Shown here one piece after another: positions 13,701 to 27,135 of a stretch of 64,000 bases of DNA. The stretch lies in the NCBI RefSeq assembly GCF_030936135.1, contig NC_082600.1, forward strand, positions 27,473,943 through 27,537,942. The letters run 5' to 3'. This DNA comes from Gavia stellata. Lineage: Eukaryota; Chordata; Aves; Gaviiformes; Gaviidae. The notes beneath the pieces were generated by a model. That model was given only the letters and a program-made list of their open reading frames with translations, searched no databases and had not been told where the DNA came from. The first letter of the stretch is position 1. The number at the start of each line of letters is the position of its first letter. The position numbers were made by a program, and so were the translations under genes.

Positions 13701-15929
13701 AAAGCTCATATTGAGATGATCTGGAAAATCTGTCTATCTACAATTTACGAATTCTGGTTAATTTAATTAAAATGCTGCATCACTAAGTGCCTTAACATGT
13801 GGAAAGCCATAAGCTTGTGAGGTTCCTGGCACATGCCTGCTTTCAGAAGCAGCTACACAACAAACTAGCAAGAATCTCCTTTTTAATTCGGGATACACGA
13901 AGGAAGATTCCTGAGCTACAAAATCAGTCTAAGTTTACAGGGAGAACAGACCAGAAAAATCTCCAGAACAGGGAGAGGGACAGGTCATACAGTAAGGCTA
14001 AGGATGCCAGTAGCATGACAGAAACAAGGACATAGGCTGTCAAGGTACTGGTGACTTCTTTAAAAGGGGCCAGCCAAGGTTAAAGGAAACTAGGTGGGTT
14101 ATAAATAGTTAGCAGACTGAGAAATGGAGAGATACAGGTGGGGTTCAGCAGAAAGTCCCAAGACAGAAGGAGCCTGTTATCAACATGGCTGGCCAAAGGT
14201 AAACCCAATGCTGTAATCTACCTTTACCAAGGGAGGCTTGAGATCCAGCTTCTTCTTAAATTGAGACAGGCTACAGCACATACACAATCAATTACTGCAA
14301 TTTAGCTAAGGGGTGGTACCTGTTCATTTTCAATTTGGTGCCAACACCATGAATGAGAATCCTTGAGGCTGAGCCAGCTTAGACATTTTTTTCCTTGCTA
14401 GAAGCACGGCTGGATGAAAGAATACAGATATTCCCAACCCAAAAACCCTCTGACAAAAGGCAAGTGAGTAAACTGCTGGGATGTGAAAGCAAACGATAGT
14501 TTGGGCAACAGATGGGAAACCTTTTCCATGTCTGCAGCAGCTCTGAGTTAAAGGAAGCCAAGGCGTCCCCGGAACACTCATTACTGTCTCTGGAATGGAC
14601 CCATGTATATTAATACTTTTCTTACACTTAGTAATAGCTACTTTTGTTCTTCCTAAACCAAAGATCATGATGCTGGGTTCAGTTCTCAGCAGCTGAAGCT
14701 GAGGATGCAGCATCAACGGTTTTCCAGACATGACTGCTAAAATTTCAGGAGTCTGAAATGAGGGAAGTGGTGTTATCAGGGAGATGTCATGGAAGAATAT
14801 ATGGAAGTCCCCATGTTACCACTGTCTCAGTCCACTACAATTCAGCAAAGCATAAATCCTTTTTTTCTCTTTGCATTCTCCAAACTATCTAGAGTAAAGA
14901 GAAAACTTTCTGGAAGGAAGGAACAGCAATTTTCCTCAGGAATACATTAGTTTAGGCTAAATTCTTGTTAAGAAATGGTAAACAGAAACAATTTGGGATT
15001 TTGTTCTGCAAAATGATCATCTTATTTGGAAAAAGTGGAGCAGTGTCTAGTATGGCAATTGGTCCCCTACTGTACAGGCAGATGAGGTTGTGACTGCAAA
15101 ACCGAGGACTTTCTGCAAGAGGATAGGGCATGCGAAGTTGTGAAGAAGGCCTGATCGCTTTCTACATCTAGCACAGCATTACAAAGTAAGACTGTCACCC
15201 ATTAAAGGCCACTTCAGCTGTGTTTCTACAATTCATTGCATGACAAGAACACATTTTACAATGCACACCCTTACACTAATCTTTCCCATAATGGCAGAAC
15301 TTGGAAAAATTCATCTGGAGTAAATAAAAAACAAAGCCATGTGCTTAGAGAACAAACTCCATTTTAAAAAAAGCCCGATCACATTTACATTTCACTCTCC
15401 AATATCCTCTCTATGCTTCCTCTAGACTATTTCCAACTACTTTTCAGAACACGTGACTGAGCATGCTGGAGCCAAAGTTAATTATTTCCATATTCAAATA
15501 CAAGAGTACTGATCTTTTATACTATTATGAGCATAAGAGCCAAGAAAACGTGCCTAAGACAGAAAGCAAGGTGCAAAAAAACCCTTTCCTTCCCCTAAGT
15601 CTTCTCTGCTTCTGAGAGACCAAGCAGGCTGGTTTCAAAACAAGAGCAAGTGATATAACCAAACAAAAGCAGATCTGAAAGGTGAGCAAACCCCACAAGC
15701 CACAGAGTCATTATTACTGTGTCGACAGCACACTTGTTAAAAATGTATATTTTAATTTTCTGTATTGCTAAAGGTCCCAATTTGCCCAGGGATCTAGCTA
15801 AGCTGCCATTTTCTACCACGACAGAGTCTAATCTTTATTTAATGGATTTAGCATCTATCTTCACTAGAGTGGTCTCTAAGGGAAAGGGGAGGGGAGCATG
15901 AAGGGGCATGGAGAGATGATCAGAGCCCC

Positions 15930-16230
15930 CCTCTCCTTCATCCATCCGGCGCTCATGTTTGTGTTCAAAATTCAATTACCTCCTTATTGATACTTCACAG
16001 AGATATTTAAGCCGCAAACATGAAGCCCTGATTTCCCAGGGGGCCATGCCCCTCTCTATTTCACTGCTCTGCTTCCCCCAGGGTGAATTCCTGAGGCGTC
16101 CATATTAATAGGTAATCAGTCACAATTCATTTATTAAACAGCTAGCAAGGTTTATCAGCCTGCCCTGATTAGCCGGAAGAAGCCACTGAATTCCTAATTT
16201 ATTTATGGAAATGTAAGTGTCTTTTTGAAT
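15930..16230. promoter_or_regulatory. candidate conserved enhancer block
   Basis: This is a compact, non-repetitive block with dense homeodomain-like cores: CAATTACCTCC near 15974, ATTAATAGGTAATCAG near 16104 and TTCATTTATTAAACAG near 16126. GATA-like and NF1-like half sites lie between them. Its character differs from the surrounding A-rich intron. It is a plausible VSX2-region or LIN52 intronic enhancer by position, which is inference only. Confidence 0.25.
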
Positions 16231-17579
16231 TCCATTCATGAAAGGCAAGGGTGCCGTGGGTCTGGCACGCTGAATTCTAACAGGGAAGCAGCAGGCAACT
16301 CGGAGACCAGGGACTTTGCAACTTCAGCCCAGGAAATGCACTACAGTGACCCTAGTGTGATCAATAGATTTAGGGCCAGAACCTCATACAAGCATTCACA
16401 AGCCAGCCCTTCAGAGAACAGGCACTGCCAGCCATGGCAACTAGAGAATTACCATCCTGGTGGCTCAGGGTGCGGGTTGGCTGAACAAAGTTCCCTAAAC
16501 AGAGCAGGTGATGTGGTGAAACTGGGTCAAAATAATTGAAAAAAATAGAAGCATTTTAAAAAGTTCCAATAAAACATTCAGAATAGCACTGAGAACAACT
16601 GCCAGGTAACACTAATATATGCATTCACATATCAAGTTCAGCTTTTCGAAAACTGCAGGCTGTTACAACCTTTAAATTATTTTTGCTATAATAATTTCAA
16701 CTGAACTGGTTTTAAAATGCAACAAACACTGCCACTGTACTTTCAAACTAAGACACAAGCTCAGTGATGCTGCTGGATTACCAGAAAGTGAACTCAGTAA
16801 AAAGCAGACCTTGAAGTGAAAAGACTTAACACATGCACTTAATACATCTTAAGGCCATTAGCATACAGCTCCAGATAACATAAAGCTTATATACAGAGGC
16901 CTCTGAAGGTTCAAGGCCACCACTGGTGAAAACCACTTTCTTTTTATCCCTTTCAGCTGTGTAGTGACCTCTGAAATTCATATCCACCTGAATTTTACCC
17001 ACCATAGTTACTTAACCATAAAACAGCTAGGAATGGAAGACTATAGAAAATGTTTATTTCCTTTTCCTTCTCCATACAAATTTGTGCCAAGTAACTTTCA
17101 CTGTATCCCCCTCTGTGTTTAGTGACTTTTCTGAACAGCTCAACCGCAAAGTAAACATAGGGATTATATTTTTAAATCCTCTGAAAAAGGAGGATGTCCC
17201 TCAGGCAGAAGCAATATCCAAAAGGGTATTTTTAATTCATTTTTTCTTAAATTATTTAGATCTCAAAACTGACAGAGTTTAATAACGTACAGTGTTATAT
17301 GGAATATAGACAGAGCATGTTTAAACATATTCAAAGCATTTCTGTAACGCTAATTCTGAGACACTGTTATCAGGCATTTTGTTCAGTGACTTCAGTGCTC
17401 TGATCTGATTATTAACTGACTAGGAAAGCATTCAAAACTAACAAGTCAAAGCATAAATAATGGAGGATGCAGACGCCACTCCACAATATTGTAACTCACA
17501 GAAATTATTTCAGTTCAATCACAATTACTTGAAAATACATTTCAAACAACAATCCAAAATCCTATGTAGTTTAAAACTG

Positions 17580-17760
17580 GCTACACCTATGTTTACCCTC
17601 TGAATTTACAAGCACAAGCTTTGTATGCAAACTAATTGCATACATGTTTTTAATTTGCTTAAGATCTCATTATGCAAGAATTTCACTAGTGTATTTAAAC
17701 CGATATAAAATCCCCACTTCAACTAAACAAACCATACCCTTAAATAAAAAAGATATGATT
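17580..17760. promoter_or_regulatory. candidate element with POU/homeodomain near-palindrome
   Basis: The core TATGCAAACTAATTGCATA near 17624-17642 is a near-perfect inverted arrangement of two octamer-like half sites around TAATT. A further ATGCAAG lies about 50 bp downstream. This is the arrangement bound by POU-homeodomain dimers. No conservation data are available to me. Confidence 0.25.
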
Positions 17761-20546
17761 TCCTCTCAAATTACAGTGGTCAGACATGAAAAGATGTAGT
17801 ACATGCAATAAATACATCCAAAATGCTAGGGGGAATGAGCATTTGAATTCATCTACGACCAAAACTCGTGTGTTGCAGGTCTCTGAAGTCAGGGATGGCA
17901 TGGGGAAACAAATCCTGGAACAAGCATCTTTTCACTGCCCAAAAAAGTAATCAATAGCTCAATTGTTATTAGTTTGTGTTTTATGCAGACAAGGCTAATT
18001 CAGCATATTTTTCCTACTATGAAAAGTAGCTCCTAGAGGAAGGGAAAAAAACAGAATTTACAGGGAAGATTTCTCAATACCTTTCCTCCACGGTATAAGG
18101 ACGATTTCCACACTGGCACAACCAGCAGACACCACAGGGTTTTACAACAGGCCCAAACGTCTAATCAAGACATGGCTCTCAACAGCCAGTTTCTCCAGCC
18201 CTCATTGCTTGGGGAACTGCAAATGCTACCAGTGAAAACAAAACAACCTGCTCCCTTCCTGAATCTAGCCATTCTTCACCTTTTCCCCCTTCAGCAGTAA
18301 ATTCAGAATGGTGATTTCAAGTGAGGGCTTTGCAGAGTACGCAAGACAGGTAAAAGCAGGACACTCACAAATGTTGTTTCTGGGGAGCTCTCTGAGCATC
18401 AAACTCAACATTATTTTCACTCCCTCAATACGTAAGCTCCTTGTCATACAGAAAACTGCAGCACCATCCATAACGGACGTCCAACCCTTGCTGCCCAAAC
18501 GTGTTGGAGAATGTAAGCTGTAATCACATTGCAGTTATTTCTAGTTTTCACGGATGTTATTTCTAGTTATTTCTAGTCTTCACAGCTTTTGAAACACAAC
18601 CAAGTGAAAGCAATGCAGCACTGGCTTTCTGAAACTGAAGACAATTGCTCCATGGGATGCAAACTGTTGTCATTCATGTCAGTAAATGTTTATTCCTTGG
18701 CTATGTTTAAGACACCAGCATTAGCACTGGAATTATTACACACTGCTGCTTATGTTAGCACATACACCCAACGGAAGGGCTTACCTATCCGACTGCTTTG
18801 CATTCTTATTTGCATGTCAACCCACCCAAATGTCACCAGCTAGCTTCCCAAGCCATGAGCTTCCCTTGGATGCAATGCACTGTCAGCACAAAACCATGTA
18901 TATGGAAAAGCAAACCTACAAAACTGTAAGAGAATAGAATTTAGTATTACAACAGAGAACACAGCAGTATAATCTTAACTGCTTGACTCATTTTCAAACT
19001 AACCATTTTAAAGACCATTTTAATGTAACCAAGTCTGATACAGAACACCCAGTAGAACCCAGCATGGTACTGCACATCCACCAAGGCAGAACTGGAAGTC
19101 ATGTCCCTGTATAACACCCAAAAGGAAGGGGTTGGAAATAAAAAACAAAGGTATTTTACATAGGTATTCCTTCCTCTAAATGCCACTTGATACAACTCGA
19201 TGACAAATGCCTATTACTCTGTTGAAAATGACTGTTCATACTTTCATCCTGTCTCATCTAGTCATCCATCTTGCACACTTATTTCTAACGCTCCCATAAC
19301 AATGCCCATATACTTCTAAGGTTACTACAGTAATGAACTGCATGGTTACAATAAAGGTTGGGACAATTATTTCCTGTCTTTCTTGTACATATAGTCGGTG
19401 CTGATAACATCATACTTCTAGTGACTTACACAAGGAACTTTGCAAACCACATACACAAATTTCCTACGCTACTTAAATGCTGTACTGAAGTGACAGCCAT
19501 TTACACGCAGAGCAGAACACTGTTCAGAATAAAAATGAGCATCACTAATTGACACTGGAGAAAATTAGATTCTAATTGCATATGCTGTACTTTGCTGATG
19601 ATTTGCAAAAAAAGTGTTATGAGTTCTTTAATGATCAACAGGTTATTAAGACCTTTGTCATATAACTCATTGGAAATGTAACATTTCCAACAGCAGAGAG
19701 CCCTCTAGAGCTACCACAGGATAACAGTTCAGCAACCTACCCAGGGAGAAGGGCACCAACGCTGCTTATTGCAACACCCGAGTTCTTCACAGATTCCCCT
19801 CCAGCTACTGACCAAACCTGATTTTACCTGTTTCAGTAGAACAGAGATTAAACTCTAGAATGAGAAAACAGAAGTCACATTTTAATTTGAAGAAAATGGG
19901 AGCTAATATTTGTTGAATTGCTGCTAAACCTCGAAAGCTTTAAAATATAACAAATAGGTTTCGGAGATGTCATGCAAAGACTTAAAGAGAGACTTATATT
20001 ATTTATAACACAGATGTTTGTAAAACATCACCAAATATCTGGAAAGCCAGATTTTACAGGACAGTGTATACTGACACCAAAATAACTGGCACTTGGTGCA
20101 GTTTAAACAATATGTGAATATATGCCTTGTAGCACAGAAAGCTCTCCATATGGAAATGCCCTATGAATGTAAAATAATTTCTACACAGAAAATATATCCT
20201 GCTGAACTTTATTATAATAAGCCTCACTAGCTTTCACTAAAACAGTGCTCAAAACAACACACAAGTGAAATCTGCTTAATCGGTTATTAGATGCCTTTCA
20301 ATTACCCCCACCCTTGTGCTTGTGCTGTAGCAACCAGTCAGTTAAAATATCTCCTCAAAATTAAATTATGAACTGAAAATCTCAACTTACGCAGCATGGA
20401 GTTTCCTATTCCCATCTCCCTGAATTACAGTAAAAAGTTGTACGATAAATCACAGGAAAATAATTGAACTATATCCTTTAGCTTTACTGTCAAGACTTAC
20501 AACTGTGAAAAGCTGTAAATGCAACTTTATTCTCTCCTGTGACCAA

Positions 20547-20582
20547 AAATTTCTGCAAGAATAAAATTTCTGCAAGAATAAA
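20547..20582. repeat. two-copy 18-bp tandem duplication
   Basis: AAATTTCTGCAAGAATA occurs twice in direct succession with one base between. The copies are identical, indicating recent slippage. Confidence 0.8.
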
Positions 20583-23549
20583 CCCACCCATTTTCTCAGA
20601 ACCAAAACCCATCAACACGTAACATTTTGGGACTGACAACTGAAGTACAGCATGGCAACCACAAGTTTGGTTCTGCATTTTGAGAGCCTAAGTTAACCAC
20701 TGAAAGTTATGAGCTTAACTTTCTGCATGTTAATCCATCAGGCTTAATTCTGATATGAGTTTGCAGTGTGCTCAGGGAACAACAATCTCTTGGACACTTT
20801 AAAGAATCCACAAACAGCCTTCAAACATGCTTTCATGGGCAAGTATAAAGTAATGTTTTATTACCAAAATAAATTTCTAAAAGCCAGCACTTCACTGGAG
20901 GGGGAAGGTGAAAAACAAACTTGCAATGAATATGATGAGAAGAGGTAGTATCTTTATTCTGCTGGCAACGGCATTAAGCACCCTTTTTTGATCTCCAGCT
21001 AGAACTCAGAAAGCCACGGCAAAACGCTTCTGTACAGATGGAGACAATTCAAAATGTCTCAGCACCCAGACAAATTCACATTAGGATCAAGAGTTGGATT
21101 TTTAATAGAGAAGTAAGCAATAGGTCTGTAGTAAACTCTCCATCACTATTAATTTGTTTTATGAGACAGGATTATTTTTTTTCTAAAAAAGACAGTTTTT
21201 AAACAAGGGCATTTAGGCAAGAAATTAATTCCTAACCACATGATAAAAATTTTTCTTGTGACCTTCTAAACTGTACCTCTTTCCCACAGCTCAGGCTGGG
21301 TCTCATTTACAAGCTCCATTTCCTAGAGTGGCCTTTTAGGATGCTCTGGAAGAGTTGGAGAGTAGCTCCCTCTTTAAATTCTAGTCTTCTCGGAAGATTG
21401 CCCCTAGGCCTGAGACCAGACAGACCTACACTTACAGAGTAACATATGAGTAAGAGCAACAAAACACGGTTTTCAGCACTTATATCCATAAAGTGGCTAG
21501 AACGAATTAGTATGACCTATTTTAACTCATCCTGAATTTACTAAGATACTTCACACTGACTTCAGAGTGGGCTGAATTGAGTCACCTAAAACCAGAGATG
21601 AAACAAAAATAAGGTTTAGTACCAAAAAATTAGGTTCATTCCCTTCCCCTCCCAGCACATTTCTGTCTTACCATCTGACCTTGTACACCTGTTCCATAGT
21701 CTTATGATCGATCGAGTATTAAAAACGCTACCTTCAGCTAGTCTATCCTTTTATCTCTCAGTATTATGCAATTGGTAGGTATCTGGTGAATATATACTTC
21801 CAAGTACCCTCAACAACTAGGACAAAGAAAATGTTTTCCATTTGGCAAGGTCTCCCCTTTCCTATCTCTTTTCCAAGCTCCCTGTGTTGGTCCCTCAGCT
21901 TTGTGAATAAAACCATTCTCTCCTCACAGCTTCCTCAAGTAGTAGCAACATGAATTTCATTCTTCCTCTGTCCAAGCCAGCACCGAGATAGAGACCTGTT
22001 ATTTTCACTCTATAAACTCTCAGAAAAGACCAGCCTTGTAAGTAGCAAAGTAAGCTACAAGAGCTCTCAGTCCAGTGCAACAGTATCACACCAGATACAA
22101 TTAATTCATACACAAGAAGCCCTTTTATAGCCATTAAGGTTAGATTTGCTTAATGAAAACAAACTGTATAGAAATTAATTAAAAAAAAAAAAACAGAGGA
22201 ACAATAATGAAATCAGTCTAAAAAAATCCGTAAGAGGAAATAAAGGCAAAGCAAAATTTGCAAGGAGATAAAGTCTTACACTATTAGGCTATAATGGATA
22301 TAGCTGGGGGGAAACATAAGGTTTCATGCACTCAAGTTATTAGCTCTTTAATTAAAAATCATATGACATTATATTGTTCAATTTAACAAGATCCTCAAGA
22401 AGTATTACATAAAAATGTAGAAATAGGTAACTTTTCAATAGATAAAGCTACAGAAGCTTCACATTTCAGGGAATACACCAACTGCCGTTGGGGAGGGTTG
22501 GCAAGAAACCTCTCTTCACCTGCTTCTCTGTAATTGTGCAGAACGGCGAGTAGGTCTTCGCACTCACACAGTCCGCTGTCAGGGGGCAAAGACACTGAAA
22601 GAGTACTGGTCTGAGTATGACAATTCTCATGGTCCTGTTAAAAGTTGTTTCCTGAATTGATATAATGTCGTGATCTATGCTATTTCTGGCAGAAAACATT
22701 CATTTAACCCAGTGGGGTCCATCTGCCAATCCCAACGTGGCACTTAAACAAACAAAACCCCAAAACCCAGCAAAAAACCCACCCCACACACAAAAAGGCT
22801 ATCTGGGATGTCAGAAGTACGGTTCCACATTCCAGCTATTTTTAACTCAAGCCCACTGCTATATTCAATAACACATTCCTAAAGCAGAAAATTATCAGAA
22901 GAAAATCACTCTCTTTTATATAGATTGCTTAGTTCTCTGTCCTAAACCCCCAAAAGCTCATGGCCATAAACTCCAGTCCTGTTGGGACACATGGATATGC
23001 TAGGTTTTTTACAAGATTTTTATTCTAGCTTACATCCAGTTTTCAATGCCTAACAAAATGCAAGTAGCTTTCGTTACTTCCACACTATAAATACCAGTCA
23101 TCCTTTGATATTCTGAAATAAAGTTATTGTGTTCCTTTATAATCAAGTACAATCTCTATGCATCAAGGATCAGCACCACAGAAAACAGGGCTTAGACATA
23201 AAACAAAAGGTATGTTCAGGAGAAATCAGTCGGACACGCCTGGGCAGAGACATGGAGCAGATCCACACCGAGACCTGAGGGAAGCAAGAACACACAGCCA
23301 TCCTCATTAGAAACACGTCAGGGCAGTAAACTAGATGTGTAAACCAAGGGTCATAGCAGAGTCCTCAGCTTCTTTTCCCTCCCCCCATAAAATGCCTATT
23401 TCCGCAGGAGATATATGGGAACTAGTTATGAAAGTCAAGCAATTAAAAAGCATTTCTGAGGTATTCATGGGACTGTACCAGCCACAAGTGCCTGACAGCT
23501 CTACGCATGTGCAAGTCCCTGGAGAGCCATCACACTTCAATTACTATCA

Positions 23550-23800
23550 CTAACATTAGTCATTATCAGGCTAGCTTCAGTCCCTGGGGAAAGCAGCTTG
23601 TGATGACAATATCCAGCCTCTCCTTGTAAAACAATTCATTAGGCAAAGCAGAACAGCTGGGGCAGCCACGTGGAGGTCTGCAGAGTGGCTGCCCCACCTC
23701 CCCACCGGGACCTCCAGCCCCCCTTTTCCTTTTGGAGAGGGGCAGCCACCGCCCCCATGACAGCTGTAAAAGCCTCTGGGGACACTTCAGGTTTAATCAG
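23550..23800. promoter_or_regulatory. candidate element, moderately GC-rich block
   Basis: This non-repetitive block has higher GC than its surroundings. It contains AACAGCTGGGGCAGCC and GACAGCTGTAA, which are CAGCTG E-boxes of the bHLH type, plus ACAATTCATTAGG homeodomain-like cores. It stands out by eye from the A-rich intron. Function is not shown. Confidence 0.2.
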
Positions 23801-24622
23801 TGCTCCTTATACTCAGGGGAAACATTTGATTGCAAACTTAAACTAATGGCACTCAGAAGGTTACAACAATCATCAGATAAGAGGCTTTAGGGCATTTTTA
23901 TCTTGTTCTAATTCACAAGTTAATGAGGCAATAAGAGACAGATACTATCAGACTTGGTCTAGCAACATTATACAGACGGATGTTCAGAGCTGCATTTACT
24001 GCAGATGCAGGAGGTAAGGTGGCAAGTCCACTACTGATCTTACAGAAGACTTCACGCTCAGAACAACTGAAACCACTCAATAAAGTGACGAAACACTAGA
24101 TTTTTCACGTAGCCTTGTATGCCTTATTACCTGATCTAAAACAGAGAAAACTGAAAAGGAATATAGCAATACCCCACCAACATATCTTCAGTCTATTTGA
24201 TAAACACACTGAATTTCCGTTCTCAAAGCAGAAATGCTGGCTGAACAAAACAGTGAGGCTGATCCTTATGTACTGAGTAACTCCACTGACTCTGAGCTAG
24301 CAGGGCAAACGTGCCACCAAACAGGGAAATAATCCCTGGTATTAGTATAGATACATACTCGTGGTTTTTAGCCTTTATGCTGCTTGCAAATAGAAATATT
24401 TGTATATATAATGTCTGTAAACAGCTGAGAATAAGCTTGTTTTTCTTAGTTACCTTGCTTGGGCCCTAGTCTGAAGAGCACTTGATATTAGGATATTTCA
24501 TCACCACATTCTCATTTTACTTCTACTGACGACATACACAATATTCTAATGATGCCTTCCTGTGGCATATAATAGGAACACGCAGGGGAAAACAGCTACA
24601 AACAGCATACAGGATAGGACAG

Positions 24623-25745
24623 CGTATTGCATTTGCATGGCAAGGTTTTGGTAGCAGGGGGGCTACAGGAACGGCTTCTGTGAGACGCTCCTAGAAGCTT
24701 CCCCTATGTCCAACAGAGCCAATGCCAGCTGGCTCCAAAACAGACCCGCCGCTGGCCAAGGCCGAGCCAATCAGTGACAGTGGTAGCACCTCTGCGATAG
24801 ACTATTTAAGAAAGGGGAAAAACAACTGTGCAACTGCAGCCGGAGAGAGGAGTGAGAATATGTGAGAGAAACCACTCTGCAGACACCAAGGTCAGTGAAG
24901 AAGGAGGGGGAGGAGGTGCTCCAGGTGCCAGATTCCCCTGCAGCCCATGGTGAAGACCATGGTGAGGCAGGCTGTGCCCCTGCAGCCCATGGAGGTTAAA
25001 AGTGGAGCAGATACCCACCTGCAGCCCATAAGGGACCCCACACTGGAGCAGGTGGATGCACCTGAAGGAGGCTGTGACCCTGTGGGAAGCCTGTGCTGGA
25101 GCAGGCTCCTGGCAGGACCTGTGGCCCTAAGGAGAGAGGAGCCCACGCTGGAGCAGGTTTGCTGGCAGGACTTGTGACCCCACAGGGGACCCACACTGGA
25201 GCAGTCTGTTCCTGAAGGACTGCACCTTCGGGAAGGGACCCACGCTGGAGCAGTTCATGAAGAACTGCAGCTTGTGGGAAGGACTCACACTGGAGAAGTT
25301 CATGGAGGACTGTCTCCTGTGGGAGGGATCCCACACTGGAGCAGAGTGTGAGGAGTCCTCCCCCTGAGGAGGAAGGAGTGGCAGAAACAACATGTGATGA
25401 CTGCAACCCTCATTCCCTGTCCCCTGTACCACTCAGGGGGAGGAGGCAGAGAAAATCCAGAGTGAAGTTAAGCCCAGGAAGAAGGGAGATTGGGGGGAAG
25501 GTGTTTTGAGATTTGACTTTTATTTCTCATTACCATACTCTGACTTCCAATTGGCAATAAATTAAATTAATTTCCCTGAGTCAAGTCTGTTTTGCCTGTG
25601 ATGGTAATTGCTGAGTGATCTCCCTGTCCTTATCTCCACCCATGAGCCCTTCATTATATTTTCTCTGCCCTGTCCAGCTGAGGAGGGGGAGTGGTAAAGC
25701 AGCTTTGGTGAGCACCTGGCATCCAACCAGGGTGAATCCACCACA
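24623..25745 (+). mobile_element. solo endogenous retroviral LTR, about 1.12 kb
   Basis: This block has the structure of a retroviral LTR in plus orientation. It starts at CGTATTGCATTTGCATGGC, where the third LTR copy at 63769 starts with TG. It has a TATA-like CTATTTAAG near 24801, a CpG-poor leader, and a polyadenylation motif AATAAATTAAATT near 25556. It ends in CCACCACA. The middle (25020-25360) contains degenerate repeats around CACACTGGAGCAG. No gag or pol sequence adjoins it, so it is a solo LTR. The family is widespread in birds; I believe it is of the ERVL-like class but cannot verify that. The flanking 5-mers (GACAG and GATAC) do not make a clean target-site duplication. Confidence 0.85.
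25020..25360 (+). repeat. degenerate internal repeats inside the LTR
   Basis: Irregularly spaced copies of a motif like CACACTGGAGCAG recur at least seven times, each followed by a variable GTGGGAAGGAC-like spacer. They give overlapping frames rich in repeated peptides on the minus strand. These are LTR structure, not a gene. Confidence 0.7.
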
Positions 25746-26949
25746 GATACTTAATGATAAAGGCTTTATATGCTGTTTTTTAAAATCTGTGATTTTTCCA
25801 ATACCTTGCAAAAGAACATTAACATGAACTCCATCTTACAGTTGGGGAAATAGGGACACGTGAGAAGGCAAATAAACCAACCAAGCAAACAGTGGTAGTA
25901 CCAGAAACTGAACGAAGGTCTCCAAAGTCATACTCTAATGCGATTTTTCACTAGGATCAGCTGCTGCTCTGCAAATAGATCCAGCTACCCATACTGTGGA
26001 AGAAAATTCTCTCTTCAGTCCTGCCAGAAGCCAAAACTTACAGGAAAACATTTCAGACAGAGGTGATACAGGGATAATCTTTCCAATATTTGTAAATACA
26101 GAGGAAATGTTCTATTAACACAGAAGAAGTAGAAAAGTTTTAATTGGATAAAGGTATAGAAGGCAAAAGAATTTTAAGTAATAAATACAGACCAGTTGCA
26201 AAGGGTTGACATTCCCTGCCAGAGCATCTCCTGAGATTTGTTTGGCATTTTTGTGTTTTTGAACAGTAATGGAAAAATGCACATAACCTTATGCTTGATC
26301 AAACTTTTCCCCATCCTCAATTCCACCACTGACAGTAGTCTACAAGTTATCCTGTCAGAATGAGAGTAGCAAAAAATAGGCTTCTGACAGTATAATGTTA
26401 GAACATTTTGTTTGTAGTCATGTTTCTTTCTATGCCAAGCATGTGGCAGGTAGAAATGCTTTAATGTAACAGCCCATTCCTTCGCTTTTCTGGCTAACAG
26501 CTCTTCAGTCAAGCCCCACTGACTCCTTGTTTGTCTAGACAGATGATGGTGGTTTCACTGCTCAATTGAGCCAAGACACACAAGAACCTCTGTGTATGAT
26601 GAGGACCATTCTCTTTCTCTATTTAAAGAATGATACTGAATGGACTGTTAAATCTCCCTACACAGCCAAACAGGTTCCCCAGCCCAAGTTGCACAGACTC
26701 ATAATCAGCTCTGTGGGTAGAAGTATTTGGAAGTCCATTCATCGTCCCCAAAAAGTATGAAAGTCATCACTGCGATACAAGAACCCTTAGACTTCTTGTT
26801 CCTAATCAGGCTGCTTACATGGAAGCAGACCATAGAGTCGCACCTGAGATCTCCCGCTCAAAGCTCGTGAGCCGCACCAAGTGTTTGGTGCTGTGTTCAG
26901 CTGAGATTGGGGAATGCAGGCTTTGAATTAACTTACTTCTAGAAAGGAT

Positions 26950-27135
26950 CTTAGATCACAGAATCATTGAACCACTGGATGATCCAGGTTACAAGTGCTC
27001 AGGAGGTCTACTACTCGAAGGAGGGTCAATTACAGGGTCAGATCATGTTGCTTAAGGCTTTATTCAGTCACGTCTGGAAAACCTCTGAGAATAGAGACTG
27101 CACAACCACCCTGGTGGTTGCACGACATGTTCCAC
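26950..27135 (-). mobile_element. short CR1 LINE fragment
   Basis: CACAGAATCATTGAACC followed by GGATGATCCAGGTTACAAG resembles the reverse complement of a diverged CR1 3' end. The downstream CACAACCACCCTGGTGG matches the usual next segment of the CR1 tail. It is a short, old remnant on the minus strand. Confidence 0.6.

Larger units (their letters stand above)
7741..24622. other. LIN52 terminal intron, middle part
   Basis: I see no exon or clear mobile element in this long AT-rich stretch apart from the separately listed candidate repeat and candidate enhancer blocks. A 37-bp tandem duplication lies at 10684-10757 and an 18-bp one near 20547-20582. The longest frame, 14330-14731 on the minus strand (133 codons), has no recognisable domain and is treated as chance. 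Confidence 0.5.

Noticed and set aside
14330..14731. 133-codon minus-strand frame
   Set aside because: It has no recognisable domain, no conserved splice context and ordinary intron composition; chance is the better explanation.
24892..25432. Overlapping frames with repeated peptides near 25 kb
   Set aside because: They come from the repeated motif inside a retroviral LTR, which is non-coding.
24618..25750. Target-site duplication around the 24.6-kb LTR
   Set aside because: GACAG and GATAC agree at only three of five bases, which is too little to claim.
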